From Demequina sp. B12 (GTDB lineage: Bacteria; Actinomycetota; Actinomycetes; Actinomycetales; Demequinaceae), in the NCBI RefSeq assembly GCF_028823635.1, contig NZ_JAPEHU010000002.1, positions 248,001 to 312,000 of the forward strand: 64,000 nt of DNA, given 5' to 3'. Positions 8,450 through 17,238 of this stretch are shown in pieces. Under the pieces are notes generated by a model. That model was not told the DNA's origin. It did not search any database and saw only the letters and a program-made list of their open reading frames with translations. How positions within the stretch are numbered: the stretch's first letter is position 1; every line of letters starts with the position of its first letter. The position numbers and the translations under genes are program-made.

Positions 8450-9301
8450 TTAGTCGTGGGAGAAGTTGCCGCGACCGGTCTTGTGGAGCAGGCGGCCAGA
8501 GTCGTTGGCGTAGGCGTAGTACCAGCCGATGAGGAGTCCGCCGCCCACGAAGTTACCGGCGAGCACGATGATGAGGTTGCCCAGTGCGGGACCGAACGCG
8601 ATGCCACCGTCCAAAGCGGCGATCGAGAAGAGCACCGTGTTGGCTACGGAGTGCTCGAAGCCTACGAACGCAAACACAAACACTGTGGAGATCATCGCGA
8701 CGGCCTTCATGAGGTCGTTCTTGATCATGCCGTTGTAAACCATCAGCATGCCCAGGTTGATCATGAAGTTACACAGGATGGCCCGAATGAAGAGGTCTCC
8801 CCAGCCTGCGATGCCTTCGCTCATGTAGGCGAGCTTGGAATCGACCGTGGCGTCCATGGCGTCACCGATGGCGCCGTTGGTGAGCGTGGAGCCCCACACC
8901 GCCAAGGCGACAGCGACGCCACCCAAGAAGTTTCCCAGGTAGCACAGGAACAACAGGCGAGCTCCGCGAAGGGCGCTGACAGTCCGGTAGTAACGACCGA
9001 CGGTGACGATCATCATGTTCGAAGTCAGCAGCTCAGACTTGCTGAAGTAGATGAAGACCAGGGCAAAGCCGAACACTGCGGCTCCCACAAAGTGGCCGAT
9101 GCCCTCTAGAGCGCCGTGGCCGAACGCACCGAAGACGGCAAACTCCGTGAGGTACATGATGCCGATGATGGCGCCGGCCATGGCGGCACGCATCAGATAG
9201 ACGCGCGCCAAGGTGCCGCTCATGTGCGTTTTCTTGTTCAGCGCTTCCAACACGGTGGAAATGAACTGCTTGCCCGGGAAGAGCTGACTGTGGTCCGTCA
9301 T
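8450..9301 (-). CDS. Formate/nitrite transporter family channel
   Basis: A 283-residue FocA/NirC family pentameric channel with six membrane helices. The conserved SELLTSN loop and the central histidine in GFEHSVANT, which protonates the substrate anion, are both intact. The ATG at 9301 is preferred over an upstream ATG at 9307 because GCAGGG then lies 8 bp upstream. No pyruvate formate-lyase or nitrite reductase gene is nearby, so the substrate (formate, nitrite or another monovalent anion) cannot be told. It converges on rnpB. Confidence 0.88.
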   Translation of the reverse strand: MTDHSQLFPGKQFISTVLEALNKKTHMSGTLARVYLMRAAMAGAIIGIMYLTEFAVFGAFGHGALEGIGHFVGAAVFGFALVFIYFSKSELLTSNMMIVTVGRYYRTVSALRGARLLFLCYLGNFLGGVAVALAVWGSTLTNGAIGDAMDATVDSKLAYMSEGIAGWGDLFIRAILCNFMINLGMLMVYNGMIKNDLMKAVAMISTVFVFAFVGFEHSVANTVLFSIAALDGGIAFGPALGNLIIVLAGNFVGGGLLIGWYYAYANDSGRLLHKTGRGNFSHD

Positions 9302-9459
9302 AGGCATAACCCTGCCATGAAATGCCAGGGTGGTCGCGGTACCAAAGGTCCCGTACACGAGGGCCGATGCGCGGTGAAGGCGCCGTTTCCGACCGCCACA
9401 AGAACTCTGGCGACCTCAAGATCCCGGGTTTGGGCCGGGGTTGCCGATACGCTCGGCAC

Positions 9460-10731
9460 GTGACGCCAGACGACAGTGACCGCGAGACTCCGCGCAGCAG
9501 TGGCCGGCCCAAGCCGCCTTCTGTACCTCCGAGTCCCAAGCGTGTCTCTACTCGGAAAGTCACGCCATCGCGTCCCGATGCCGAACCTGTCGCACCGACT
9601 CGGGCTATGCCGCCACAGATGGCACCCCAGGAGCCGTCCTCCCCACGCCGGCAACGGCCACCGAGTGTGCCACCGCGCCCTCGTCCAGACCAGCCTGCGC
9701 GTGACCAGTACGCGCGCTCTTCGCAGCCCGCGGCATCGGCTGTTCCCCACAATGCTGCTCCCGTGGAGCCGGCTCAACCGACGCAGCCGCCACGCAAGCG
9801 CAAGCACGGCTGCTGCCGGGTCCTGTGGGTGTTGCTCGCGCTGATCGTCGTGGCGGTCGTGTGGTTCCTGGTGTGGGTGAACTCCAATATCACGACCGTT
9901 GACGCTCTGAGCGGTGCTCCGGACACGCCGGGGGAGACCTACCTGATTGTGGGGTCCGACTCTCGTGACGGCTGGAGCACCACGGATCCCACCGAAGGTG
10001 CACGAACGGACACCATCATGGTGTTGCACAAGCCGGAGTCCGGACCGACCGCACTGATTTCTCTTCCCCGTGACTCGTACGTGGAGATCCCCGGCTATGG
10101 CGCCAACAAGGTCAACGCCGCCTTCACCTTTGGCGGTCCACAGTTGCTCGTCGAGACGGTGGAGGACCTGTCTGGTCTCACGATCGATCACTACATGGAG
10201 ATCGGCTTCACTGGCGTCGAGGACATCGTTGACGCTGTCGGTGGCGTCGAGCTGTGTTACGACGAGGACGTCAGCGACGAGAAGAGTCAACTCGAGTGGG
10301 AAGCCGGCTGCCACGTAGTCGACGGCGAGACCGCACTCGCGTTCTCGCGCATGCGGTACTCCGATCCCCTGGGCGACATTGGACGTGCCCAGCGGCAGCG
10401 TCAAGTGGTATCTGCGGTAGCCGAAGAAATGCTGAGCCCCGGAACGGTGTTCAACCCGTTCCACCTTGTGCCCGTTGCGTCAGCCACGCTGGATGCCTTC
10501 CGGGTTGATACCGAAACTGGCGTGTTCGACTTGGCACAGTTTGCGCTCGTCCTGAACTCGGCGATGTCTGATGGTGCAGTGACCGGCACTCCGCCGATCA
10601 CCAGCCTTGGCTACAACGTGGCCGGTGTGGGATCGACGGTCTTGCTTGACCCTGACCGGATCGACCAGTTCTGGATCGACATCGCCGACGGCAATTACGA
10701 GCCGGGCACCGATGTGGGTGGAGTGGCGTAG
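9460..10731 (+). CDS. LytR-CpsA-Psr (LCP) family cell-wall glycopolymer transferase
   Basis: A 423-residue membrane-anchored protein. Residues 1-110 are a proline-rich, positively charged cytoplasmic region, then one membrane helix (VLWVLLALIVVAVVWFLVWV), then the LCP domain: GSDSRDG, RTDTIMVLH, SLPRDSYVEIPG, KVNAAF and FSRMRYSDPLGDIGRAQRQR. LCP enzymes attach lipid-linked glycopolymers to peptidoglycan. The start is uncertain because no ribosome site exists; TACGCT at 9448-9453 sits 6 nt before GTG 9460, the leaderless pattern. A polymerase/ligase-like membrane protein follows 0.5 kb downstream. Confidence 0.88.
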   Translation: MTPDDSDRETPRSSGRPKPPSVPPSPKRVSTRKVTPSRPDAEPVAPTRAMPPQMAPQEPSSPRRQRPPSVPPRPRPDQPARDQYARSSQPAASAVPHNAAPVEPAQPTQPPRKRKHGCCRVLWVLLALIVVAVVWFLVWVNSNITTVDALSGAPDTPGETYLIVGSDSRDGWSTTDPTEGARTDTIMVLHKPESGPTALISLPRDSYVEIPGYGANKVNAAFTFGGPQLLVETVEDLSGLTIDHYMEIGFTGVEDIVDAVGGVELCYDEDVSDEKSQLEWEAGCHVVDGETALAFSRMRYSDPLGDIGRAQRQRQVVSAVAEEMLSPGTVFNPFHLVPVASATLDAFRVDTETGVFDLAQFALVLNSAMSDGAVTGTPPITSLGYNVAGVGSTVLLDPDRIDQFWIDIADGNYEPGTDVGGVA

Positions 10732-11227
10732 TTCTCCGACCCGCGTACCCGCAGGGTGTCTGTCGCCGCCTCGCGGTGCTGTCGTGAGAACGCACCGGGG
10801 GAGTTTGCGGGAGAAATGAGACGACCCCGACGCCGCAAGGGGGGCTAGCGACGCCGGGGCCGGATGCCATCGAGCGCGTCACGAATCCTTGCGGACCGGA
10901 GCGCATTAACGCATCGGGATAATCATGCCACGACTTTGGGGCTCCTGTCACCTTCCGGAGCAAAAAGTTGCGCCAACTAGCGAAACTCCAGGTAGAGACC
11001 GGTCCCAGTGGTGAAGATCACACCACCCACGTCGTGTCGGCTTGCCAGGTCGAATCCGCTGTATCACAATCGTGACCACTGAGTATTGGCGCGATGGCAA
11101 AGCCCGCCGGTACTATCGCAGTGGTCCCACTCGTGCCCCATGTTGGAGCGCGCAGTGTGTGCGTGTCCGACGATGCTCTCGCCGACCACTTCTGAAATGT
11201 CCATTCATGAAGGCGAGGATCCACGTC
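10732..11227. other. Intergenic region without a recognisable gene (496 bp)
   Basis: I see no credible coding frame. It holds an imperfect GC hairpin at 10825-10859 (12-bp arms with two mismatches, no U tract), a small inverted repeat ACCACTG/CAGTGGT (11074-11080, 11119-11125), and a possible promoter with TTGGCG at 11086-11091 and TACTAT at 11111-11116 (19-bp spacer). The long leader before the next gene may be an untranslated regulatory region. Confidence 0.5.
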
Positions 11228-12655
11228 ATGACCACCCTGTCCACCGCACGCGCCGCGGTCGCTGAGCGACTCGTGACGCGCCAGGGCCGTGAAGCCCTGA
11301 TCGTGTGGGCCGTGGTGCTGCTCATGTCCGGCCAAGGTTTCCGCTACATGCTCGGCGTGCCGGGCTTCATGGTGCTGTGTGCCGTCACTATCGCCGCCTA
11401 CTGGGTGGGTTTCAAAGCAGTTCTGCCGCGCACCCGGTTCCCCATTCTGGTTCTGGGTTTCGTGGCGCTCGGAGCCCTCTCGATGATCTGGACAGCTACC
11501 CCACTCGTCACCTTCCTGGCCGTGGTGATCACCATCGTCACCACGGTGATTGCAGCGGTGTCAGTGCAGGCGACCGGGGGGCCACGGTTCCTCGACTTGC
11601 TCTACCGGGGGCTCCAGTGGTGCTTGCTTCTGGGAATCGCTTTCGAACTCTTTGTCACCGTCGTCGTGAAAGACCAGCTCCGGCCGCTGGGTGGCGACTT
11701 CTCTGAGTACACCGGACTCGAAGGTAAGTCCTCGCCGTTCATGTGGTCGGAGAACAACCTCGTTGAAGGTGGCCCCATCCAGGGCTTCGTTGGCAATCGC
11801 AACCCCTTTGGAGCGATCGCGCTCTTCACGGCGATCTTGGCGGCCATTCTTTACCTTGAGCGCCGCATTAGCCGCCGCAACGCATGGATCACCTTGGCAT
11901 CAGCCGGCGCGGTCCACTTGCTCACGATGTCTGCGACGGTCACGGTGGTTGCCGTCGCCGTGCTGATTCTGGCAGGGCTGGGCGCAGTGATCCGCAAGGC
12001 CGACCCCGCTGGCAAACGCACCATCTCGGTGAGTTTCGTCGCGATGCTCATGGGTGTCGCCTGGCTCGTGGTGGCGAAGGCGGGCGTCGTCCTGGACATG
12101 CTGAATCGCGATCCTGACATGACCAACCGGACCGACATCTGGGAACGCGTCGTGGAGATTGCCTCGCTGCGCCCCGAAGGTTGGGGCTTCGTGGGTGTGT
12201 GGCCCATATGGGAAGAGCCGTACTCGGCGGTTGTCGCCGACACCACGGCTCGCGCCACTCACGCACACAACGCGTACCTAGATGCGTGGCTGCAGATGGG
12301 GATCGCGGGCGCCGTGCTCCTGGTGGCGTTGATGTTGTTCCTGCTTGCCCGTGCGTGGCGTGTAGTCGAGTACGGACGTCCAGGGGACACCTGGCTGCCC
12401 TTGGGGTGGCTGTTGCTCACGGGCGCACTCGCCATCCAGGCGTTGGCAGAGTCCAAGATGCTGGTCGAAGGTGGCTGGTTCATGCTGGTGGCGCTCACGT
12501 GCATCGTCCCGCGTATGCGCGCCATCACCTTCACAGCACCGCACCGTGCGCGCACAGGTATTGAATGGGCGCCACGTGAACTGATGGCCTCGCTTGTCCG
12601 CAAGCCCAAGCCCTCCACGAGCCGCGACGCGACCCCCGAGGGACGCGCCAGCTAG
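11228..12655 (+). CDS. O-antigen ligase / polymerase-like membrane protein
   Basis: A 475-residue protein with about ten membrane helices and a large central loop, the layout of the WzyC/WaaL superfamily. The loop holds GNRNPFGAIALF and the later segment THAHNAYLDAWLQMG has the conserved histidine expected in this family. Such proteins join or polymerise lipid-linked oligosaccharides on the outer face of the membrane. The ATG at 11228 is preferred because GAGGA lies 8 bp upstream. Next to an LCP transferase it may act in making a wall glycopolymer (inference). It ends one base before the convergent ppgK stop. Confidence 0.8.
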   Translation: MTTLSTARAAVAERLVTRQGREALIVWAVVLLMSGQGFRYMLGVPGFMVLCAVTIAAYWVGFKAVLPRTRFPILVLGFVALGALSMIWTATPLVTFLAVVITIVTTVIAAVSVQATGGPRFLDLLYRGLQWCLLLGIAFELFVTVVVKDQLRPLGGDFSEYTGLEGKSSPFMWSENNLVEGGPIQGFVGNRNPFGAIALFTAILAAILYLERRISRRNAWITLASAGAVHLLTMSATVTVVAVAVLILAGLGAVIRKADPAGKRTISVSFVAMLMGVAWLVVAKAGVVLDMLNRDPDMTNRTDIWERVVEIASLRPEGWGFVGVWPIWEEPYSAVVADTTARATHAHNAYLDAWLQMGIAGAVLLVALMLFLLARAWRVVEYGRPGDTWLPLGWLLLTGALAIQALAESKMLVEGGWFMLVALTCIVPRMRAITFTAPHRARTGIEWAPRELMASLVRKPKPSTSRDATPEGRAS

Positions 12656-12656
12656 A

Positions 12657-13481
12657 TCACGCCTCAGCGGCCTTCTTCGCACGCTTGGCAGCGGCCTTTG
12701 CTTCGCTCTTCACGCGGTCTTCTTCTCGCTTGGCTGCTTGATGTGCCCAGCCGGCAGCTCCCACGATTCCGGCACCGTTGCGCAACTCAGCGGGAATGAT
12801 GGGTGCACGTAGCGTGAGGTGCGGCAAGAACATGTGGTGCGACTTCGAAACGCCGCCTCCCACAATGATCAAGTCAGGCCACAACAGACGCTCCATCTCG
12901 GAGTAGAAGCGTTGAAGATTTGCGATCCAGCCATCCCAGTCGAGGTTCAGGCGTGAACGGGCGGACTCTGCCGCCCAGTACTCGGCGATCTCACCGTCCA
13001 TCATCGTGTGGCCGAACTCAGTGTTGGGCACGAGCTGACCGTCCGCGATCAGCGCGGTGCCAATGCCAGTGCCCAGGGTCGTCATGAGGACCACGCCGTC
13101 CCGGCCGTGCGCCGCGCCGTAGTGGTGCTCGCCAAAGCCCGCAGCATCGGCGTCATTCATGACGTACACGTCGTGGCCTGCGTAGTCGCGAATGAGCTCG
13201 CGCAGGTTGATTCCGATCCAAGACTGGTCGAGGTTCGCCGCGGTCTTCACCACGCCACCTTGGATGACACCCGGGAATGCGACTCCGACAGCGGTCTTTC
13301 GGGACGGCTCAAAGCGTGCGATGCACTTCGCAACTGTGCGGGCAATCGCATCGGGCGTCGACGGGTCGGGGGTGGGAATGCGGTAGCGCTCGTCGGCAAA
13401 CTTGCCGCTCTTGAGTTTGACGGGGGCGGCTTTAATGCCAGTGCCGCCAATATCGACTCCGATGGCGATGTTCTTGCTCAT
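12657..13481 (-). CDS. ppgK: Polyphosphate glucokinase
   Basis: A 274-residue ROK-family kinase that phosphorylates glucose using polyphosphate or ATP. The N-terminal phosphate loop GVDIGGTGIKAA, the catalytic Asp in VMNDADAAGFGEH and the PpgK-specific TLGTGIGTAL...NTEFGH segment are clear. The C-terminus carries a lysine/alanine-rich tail (about 20 residues) that could bind polyphosphate. The ATG overlaps the map stop codon by 4 bp, so it is coupled to map. Confidence 0.93.
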   Translation of the reverse strand: MSKNIAIGVDIGGTGIKAAPVKLKSGKFADERYRIPTPDPSTPDAIARTVAKCIARFEPSRKTAVGVAFPGVIQGGVVKTAANLDQSWIGINLRELIRDYAGHDVYVMNDADAAGFGEHHYGAAHGRDGVVLMTTLGTGIGTALIADGQLVPNTEFGHTMMDGEIAEYWAAESARSRLNLDWDGWIANLQRFYSEMERLLWPDLIIVGGGVSKSHHMFLPHLTLRAPIIPAELRNGAGIVGAAGWAHQAAKREEDRVKSEAKAAAKRAKKAAEA

Positions 13482-14359
13482 GGCAGTGTGAGGACCTCCG
13501 CGCCTTCGTCGGTGATGAGGATGGTGTGCTCAAACTGTGCCACCCAAGAACGGTCGTCTGTGACGACAGTCCAACCGTCGTCCCATTCGTTGCTTTCCTC
13601 GGAGCCGATGCACAGCATCGGCTCGACGGTGAAAACCATTCCTGGTTCGATGACGTCGTCGTGCAGGGGGGCGGCGTCGTAGTGGGGGATGATGAGGCCG
13701 GTGTGGAAGGCGGGTCCCACACCATGTCCGGTGTAGTTCCTGACAGATTCGTAGCCGAACCGTGCGGCGTACTTTTCGATGACGCGACCGATGACGTTGA
13801 CTTCGCGTCCGGGGCGCGCGGCTTTGATGCCGCGCATCATTGCCTCATGGGTGACTTCGACGAGCTTGCGGGCTTCGTCGCTTCCTTCGCCAGCGATGAA
13901 GGAGCCACAGTTGTCACCATGGACGCCATTCTTGAACGCGGTGATGTCGACCTTCACGATGTCGCCGTCTTCAATGACGGTCGAGTCGGGGATTCCGTGG
14001 CAGATCACCTCGTTGACCGAGGTGCACAGCGCCTTCGGGAATGGCGGCCGTCCCGCTGCTCCGGGATAACCCAAGGTCGAGGGGTAGGCGCCATTGTCGA
14101 GTACGAACTCGTGGCCGATCCGGTCAAGCTCGTCCGTCGTGACGCCGGGGGCGACATGCCTGCCGACCTCAGCAAGCGCCTGGGCGGCGATCTGTGCGGA
14201 GATGCGGATCTTCTCGACCGTCTCGGCATCGTGAATGTCGCCACCTTCCCACGTAGCGGCGTGGGTGCGGCCCACGTACTCAGGGCGGGCAATGGAAGTA
14301 GGCACGTCACGCAGGGGTGAAACTGTGCCCTTGGTGATCGGTTCGCGGACGGGGCTCAT
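13478..14359 (-). CDS. map: Methionine aminopeptidase, type I
   Basis: A 293-residue enzyme that removes N-terminal methionine. The two-metal site is complete: Asp in VKVDITAF, Asp in VHGDNCGSF, His in TGHGVGPAFH, Glu in FTVEPM and Glu in AQFEHT. A roughly 40-residue N-terminal extension precedes the catalytic domain, as in actinobacterial MapB-like forms. No ribosome site precedes ATG; TAGACT at 14372-14367 is 7 nt upstream, suggesting a leaderless mRNA. Confidence 0.92.
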   Translation of the reverse strand: MSPVREPITKGTVSPLRDVPTSIARPEYVGRTHAATWEGGDIHDAETVEKIRISAQIAAQALAEVGRHVAPGVTTDELDRIGHEFVLDNGAYPSTLGYPGAAGRPPFPKALCTSVNEVICHGIPDSTVIEDGDIVKVDITAFKNGVHGDNCGSFIAGEGSDEARKLVEVTHEAMMRGIKAARPGREVNVIGRVIEKYAARFGYESVRNYTGHGVGPAFHTGLIIPHYDAAPLHDDVIEPGMVFTVEPMLCIGSEESNEWDDGWTVVTDDRSWVAQFEHTILITDEGAEVLTLP

Positions 14360-14390
14360 GCCTGGCAGTCTATTGGTGGAGGCGAGGCGA
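14360..14390. promoter_or_regulatory. Divergent promoter region of map and the SPOR-like gene
   Basis: Only 31 bp separate the two start codons. On the minus strand TAGACT (14372-14367) lies 7 nt before the map ATG. On the plus strand the same sequence offers GTCTAT (14369-14374), overlapping the minus box, followed by GGAGGCGAGG before ATG 14391. Confidence 0.4.
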
Positions 14391-14588
14391 ATGTCGAACG
14401 AGAGTCCTAGTAACCGAGAGTTTTACTTCAACACGAGTACCGGTGAGGTCGAAGAAGGCCCCATGAGTTCGTGGGAGAACCGCATGGGGCCTTACTCGAC
14501 GCGGGAAGAAGCGCAGCGCGCGTTAGAGACCGCGAAGAAGCGGACAGAGGCGTGGGACGATGCCGACCGTGAGTGGCGCGGCGAGTAG
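14391..14588 (+). CDS. Small SPOR-like protein
   Basis: A 65-residue acidic protein with the pattern FYFNTSTGEVEEGP...WENRMGPYSTREEAQRALE. Small proteins of this type are common next to map or panB in actinobacteria and are usually labelled SPOR domain proteins because of the MGPYxTREEA repeat unit. Their job is unknown; true SPOR domains bind denuded peptidoglycan, but this one has no signal peptide or membrane anchor. ATG 14391 is preceded by GGAGGCGAGG. It ends two bases before the convergent panB stop. Confidence 0.72.
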   Translation: MSNESPSNREFYFNTSTGEVEEGPMSSWENRMGPYSTREEAQRALETAKKRTEAWDDADREWRGE

Positions 14589-14590
14589 TC

Positions 14591-15391
14591 CTACTCGTCG
14601 AAGGTGTGGTCTGCGGTGGGGAACTGGCCACCCTTGACTTCCGCGACGTAGGCGGCTGCGCCGTCACGCATTGCTGCGCCGATCGAGCCAAACTGCTTGG
14701 AGAAGCTGGGGTGCCAGTCGCCAACACCGAGTGCGTCCAGCCACACTAGAACTTGACCGTCGGTGTGAGCGCCAGCGCCGATTCCGATCGTCGGAATGTC
14801 CAGCGCGGCACTGATTTTCTCCGCAACCGGCGCGATGACCATCTCAAGGACCACAGCGAACGCACCAGCCTCTTGGAGCGCCAGGGCATCGGCGAGCATC
14901 TCGTCGTAGGCGCCGTCGCCACGACCCTGGATCCGCCGGCCGCCCAAAGCGTTCTCTGACTGGGGCGTAAACCCGAGGTGCCCGCAGAAGGGGATGCCTG
15001 CGTCCGTGACTGCCTTCACCTGTGCAGCAATGCGGCGGCCGCCTTCGAACTTGATGGCGTTAGCCCCGGAGAGCTTCATCATGCGGATCGAGGACTCGAC
15101 GGCCTGCTGCGGGGAAACCTCGTACGCCCCAAAGGGAAGGTCAGCAACAACGAAGGAGTGTTCGGCTGCTTTCGACACCGCGCGGGCGAAGGGGATCATC
15201 TCGTCGAGCGTGAGCGGCACGGTGGAGTCGTAGCCCAGCATGTTGTCGCCCAGCGAGTCGCCCACCAGCAGAATGTCCACTCCGGCCGCGTCGAACGCGC
15301 GGGCTGTGGGGTAGTCGTATGCGGTGAGCATGGTGATCTTCTCGCCGCGCCGCTTCATTTCGGCAAAGTGGTGGATCCGAACTTTCTTCAT
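14591..15391 (-). CDS. panB: 3-methyl-2-oxobutanoate hydroxymethyltransferase
   Basis: A 266-residue enzyme, the first step of pantothenate synthesis: ketopantoate from 2-oxoisovalerate and methylene-tetrahydrofolate. Metal and substrate motifs are clear: TAYDYPTARAFDAAGVD, LVGDSLG, CGHLGFTPQS and the catalytic Glu in VLEMV. The ATG has no ribosome site; TAGAGT at 15403-15398 lies exactly 6 nt upstream. No panC or panD lies in the window. Confidence 0.95.
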   Translation of the reverse strand: MKKVRIHHFAEMKRRGEKITMLTAYDYPTARAFDAAGVDILLVGDSLGDNMLGYDSTVPLTLDEMIPFARAVSKAAEHSFVVADLPFGAYEVSPQQAVESSIRMMKLSGANAIKFEGGRRIAAQVKAVTDAGIPFCGHLGFTPQSENALGGRRIQGRGDGAYDEMLADALALQEAGAFAVVLEMVIAPVAEKISAALDIPTIGIGAGAHTDGQVLVWLDALGVGDWHPSFSKQFGSIGAAMRDGAAAYVAEVKGGQFPTADHTFDE

Positions 15392-15475
15392 GCTTCCACT
15401 CTAGGCTTTTCGCCTCCCGCTACCTACCCGTGGGGTCCTGTGGTGAGCCCGGGGACTGCCCGTAGAATCCGTGCG

Positions 15476-17119
15476 CTACGACAGCTCGCGCCACCTACTG
15501 GTGATGGGGAGGCGCCGGTCGCGCCCGAACGCTAGTGCGGTGACTTTGGGGCCCGGCGGGTATTGACGGCGCTTCCATTCGGCGCGGTCGACGAGGGACA
15601 GCACCTTGTCGACGACGGCCTCATCGTATCCACGCGCCAGGAGTTCCTCGCGTCCTTCCGCGTGCTCCACGTATGCGTCGAGGACCTCGTCCAGGAGTTC
15701 GTACGGGGGGAGCGAGTCTTGGTCGACCTGTCCCGGCCGCAGTTCCGCGCTGGGTGGCTTGGTGATGGAGTTGTCGGGAATGGGCTCGACTTCTCCGCGT
15801 TCGCGGGCATACGCGTTGCGCCACCGCGACAGGTCCCACACTCGGGTCTTGTCGACATCCTTCAGGGGAGCAAAGCCGCCGATCGAGCCGGCGTCGTAGA
15901 TGGTGGCGTAGCCGGTGGCGAGCTCGGACTTGTTGCCCGGGGCGATGACGAGGTGTCCTTCACGGTTGGAGATACCCATGAGGATCACGCCTCTCACGCG
16001 CGCCTGAAGGTTTTCGTCGGCGACTCCAGTGAGCGCAAGCTGACGTTGGAAGGCGTCGACGATGCCTGCAATGGGCTCCACGCGATAGTCGGCGCCTAAG
16101 CGCTTTGCGAGGTCCGCAGCATCGTCCTTGGAGTGGTCCGAGGAGAACTCGGAGGGCATCGACACGCCCACGACGTTGGCGCCTCCGATCGCATCGGCCG
16201 CAATGGCCGCGGTGAGCGCCGAGTCAATGCCGCCCGAGAAGCCCAAGACGACGGAGCGGAACCCGTTCTTCACGATGTAGTCGCGTAGCCCGGTAACGCA
16301 CGCACGGTAGACCTGCGCGTCTTCGGAGGCGAAGTCCACGACGCTTCCGGGTGATGCGGGCGTGCCGGAGTCGGGCAAGTCCCACACCAGCAGCGCATTC
16401 TCGAATCCGGGGGCATTCGCCATCCAGGTGCCATCGGTGTCGACGATGAAAGAGTGGCCGTCGAAGACGAGGTCGTCCTGTCCGCCCCACAGGTTGACGT
16501 AGGCAACGGGTGCGCCTACTTCGCTTGCGCGCTGCCGGACCAGTGCCGTGCGGATGTATCCCTTGCCTTCTTCAAACGGGGAGCCATTGAGAACGGCGAG
16601 CAGGTCGATGTCGAGCGCCGCGAGTTCAGCGACGGGGCCGCCGTTGACCCAGATGTCTTCGCAGATTGCGATACCGACCCGCTTGCCGGCGACCTCGATG
16701 ACACAGGGTTCGTTCCCCGTGGCAAAGATGCGGCGTTCGTCGAACACTCCATAGTTGGGGAGGTGATGCTTGGCGTAGCGCTGCAGAACGTCGCCTCCGC
16801 GCAGTACCGCTGCCTCATTGAGCGGGCGACCCTCAGCGGAGGTCCCCAGGGTGCCCACGACGACTGTGAGGTCGGCCATCCCCTCATGGGCGAGGGTGGC
16901 GGCCAACTTCTCGACGGCATCGGCGCTTGCACGTTGAAAACTGCCGCGTAGCGCCAAGTCCTCGATGGGGTATCCCGTCATCACCATCTCGGGGAACACG
17001 ACGAGCGCTGCACCCTGCGCCTGTGCATCACGGCACGCTTGCACCACAAGTGCAGAGTTACCAGCGATGTCACCTACACAGGAGTTAACTTGGGCGAGTG
17101 CGATGCGCAGCGTCGTCAT
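15476..17119 (-). CDS. nadE: Glutamine-dependent NAD+ synthetase
   Basis: A 547-residue two-domain enzyme that amidates nicotinic acid adenine dinucleotide. The N-terminal nitrilase domain has the Glu-Lys-Cys triad: E in VFPEMVMTGYP, K in YAKHHLPNYG and C in GIAICEDIW. The C-terminal synthetase has the ATP loop LGFSGGIDSALT. ATG 17119 is preceded by TACGCT at 17132-17127, 7 nt upstream, and no ribosome site, so it is probably leaderless; an open frame continues upstream. nadA is 33 kb away at 50.4-51.6 kb. Confidence 0.94.
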   Translation of the reverse strand: MTTLRIALAQVNSCVGDIAGNSALVVQACRDAQAQGAALVVFPEMVMTGYPIEDLALRGSFQRASADAVEKLAATLAHEGMADLTVVVGTLGTSAEGRPLNEAAVLRGGDVLQRYAKHHLPNYGVFDERRIFATGNEPCVIEVAGKRVGIAICEDIWVNGGPVAELAALDIDLLAVLNGSPFEEGKGYIRTALVRQRASEVGAPVAYVNLWGGQDDLVFDGHSFIVDTDGTWMANAPGFENALLVWDLPDSGTPASPGSVVDFASEDAQVYRACVTGLRDYIVKNGFRSVVLGFSGGIDSALTAAIAADAIGGANVVGVSMPSEFSSDHSKDDAADLAKRLGADYRVEPIAGIVDAFQRQLALTGVADENLQARVRGVILMGISNREGHLVIAPGNKSELATGYATIYDAGSIGGFAPLKDVDKTRVWDLSRWRNAYARERGEVEPIPDNSITKPPSAELRPGQVDQDSLPPYELLDEVLDAYVEHAEGREELLARGYDEAVVDKVLSLVDRAEWKRRQYPPGPKVTALAFGRDRRLPITSRWRELS

Positions 17120-17200
17120 GCGTGTAAGCGTAGTAGGGGCGGGGGCCGATGCGTGCCGGGCTTGGTGGCTGCGACACGGTGGCGCGAACCGCGGCAAGAC

Positions 17201-17216
17201 GTTACACAAAGGACAC
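17201..17216 (+). promoter_or_regulatory. GlnR-like box before glnA2
   Basis: GTTAC-ACAAAG-GACAC fits the actinobacterial GlnR pattern (AC-n9-AC). It ends 22 bp before the glnA2 ATG. The same pattern on the other strand precedes glnA1 at 31934-31949. Confidence 0.45.
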
Positions 17217-17238
17217 GTAGGTAAGGCAGGATGGGGAC

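Noticed and set aside
10825-10859. Hairpin after the LCP gene as a terminator
   Set aside because: The 12-bp arms contain two mismatches and there is no U tract; it remains only a possible structure.
10732-11227. Possible small genes or a riboswitch in the 496-bp gap
   Set aside because: Open frames here are short, lack ribosome sites and overlap neighbours; I could not match any known riboswitch core.
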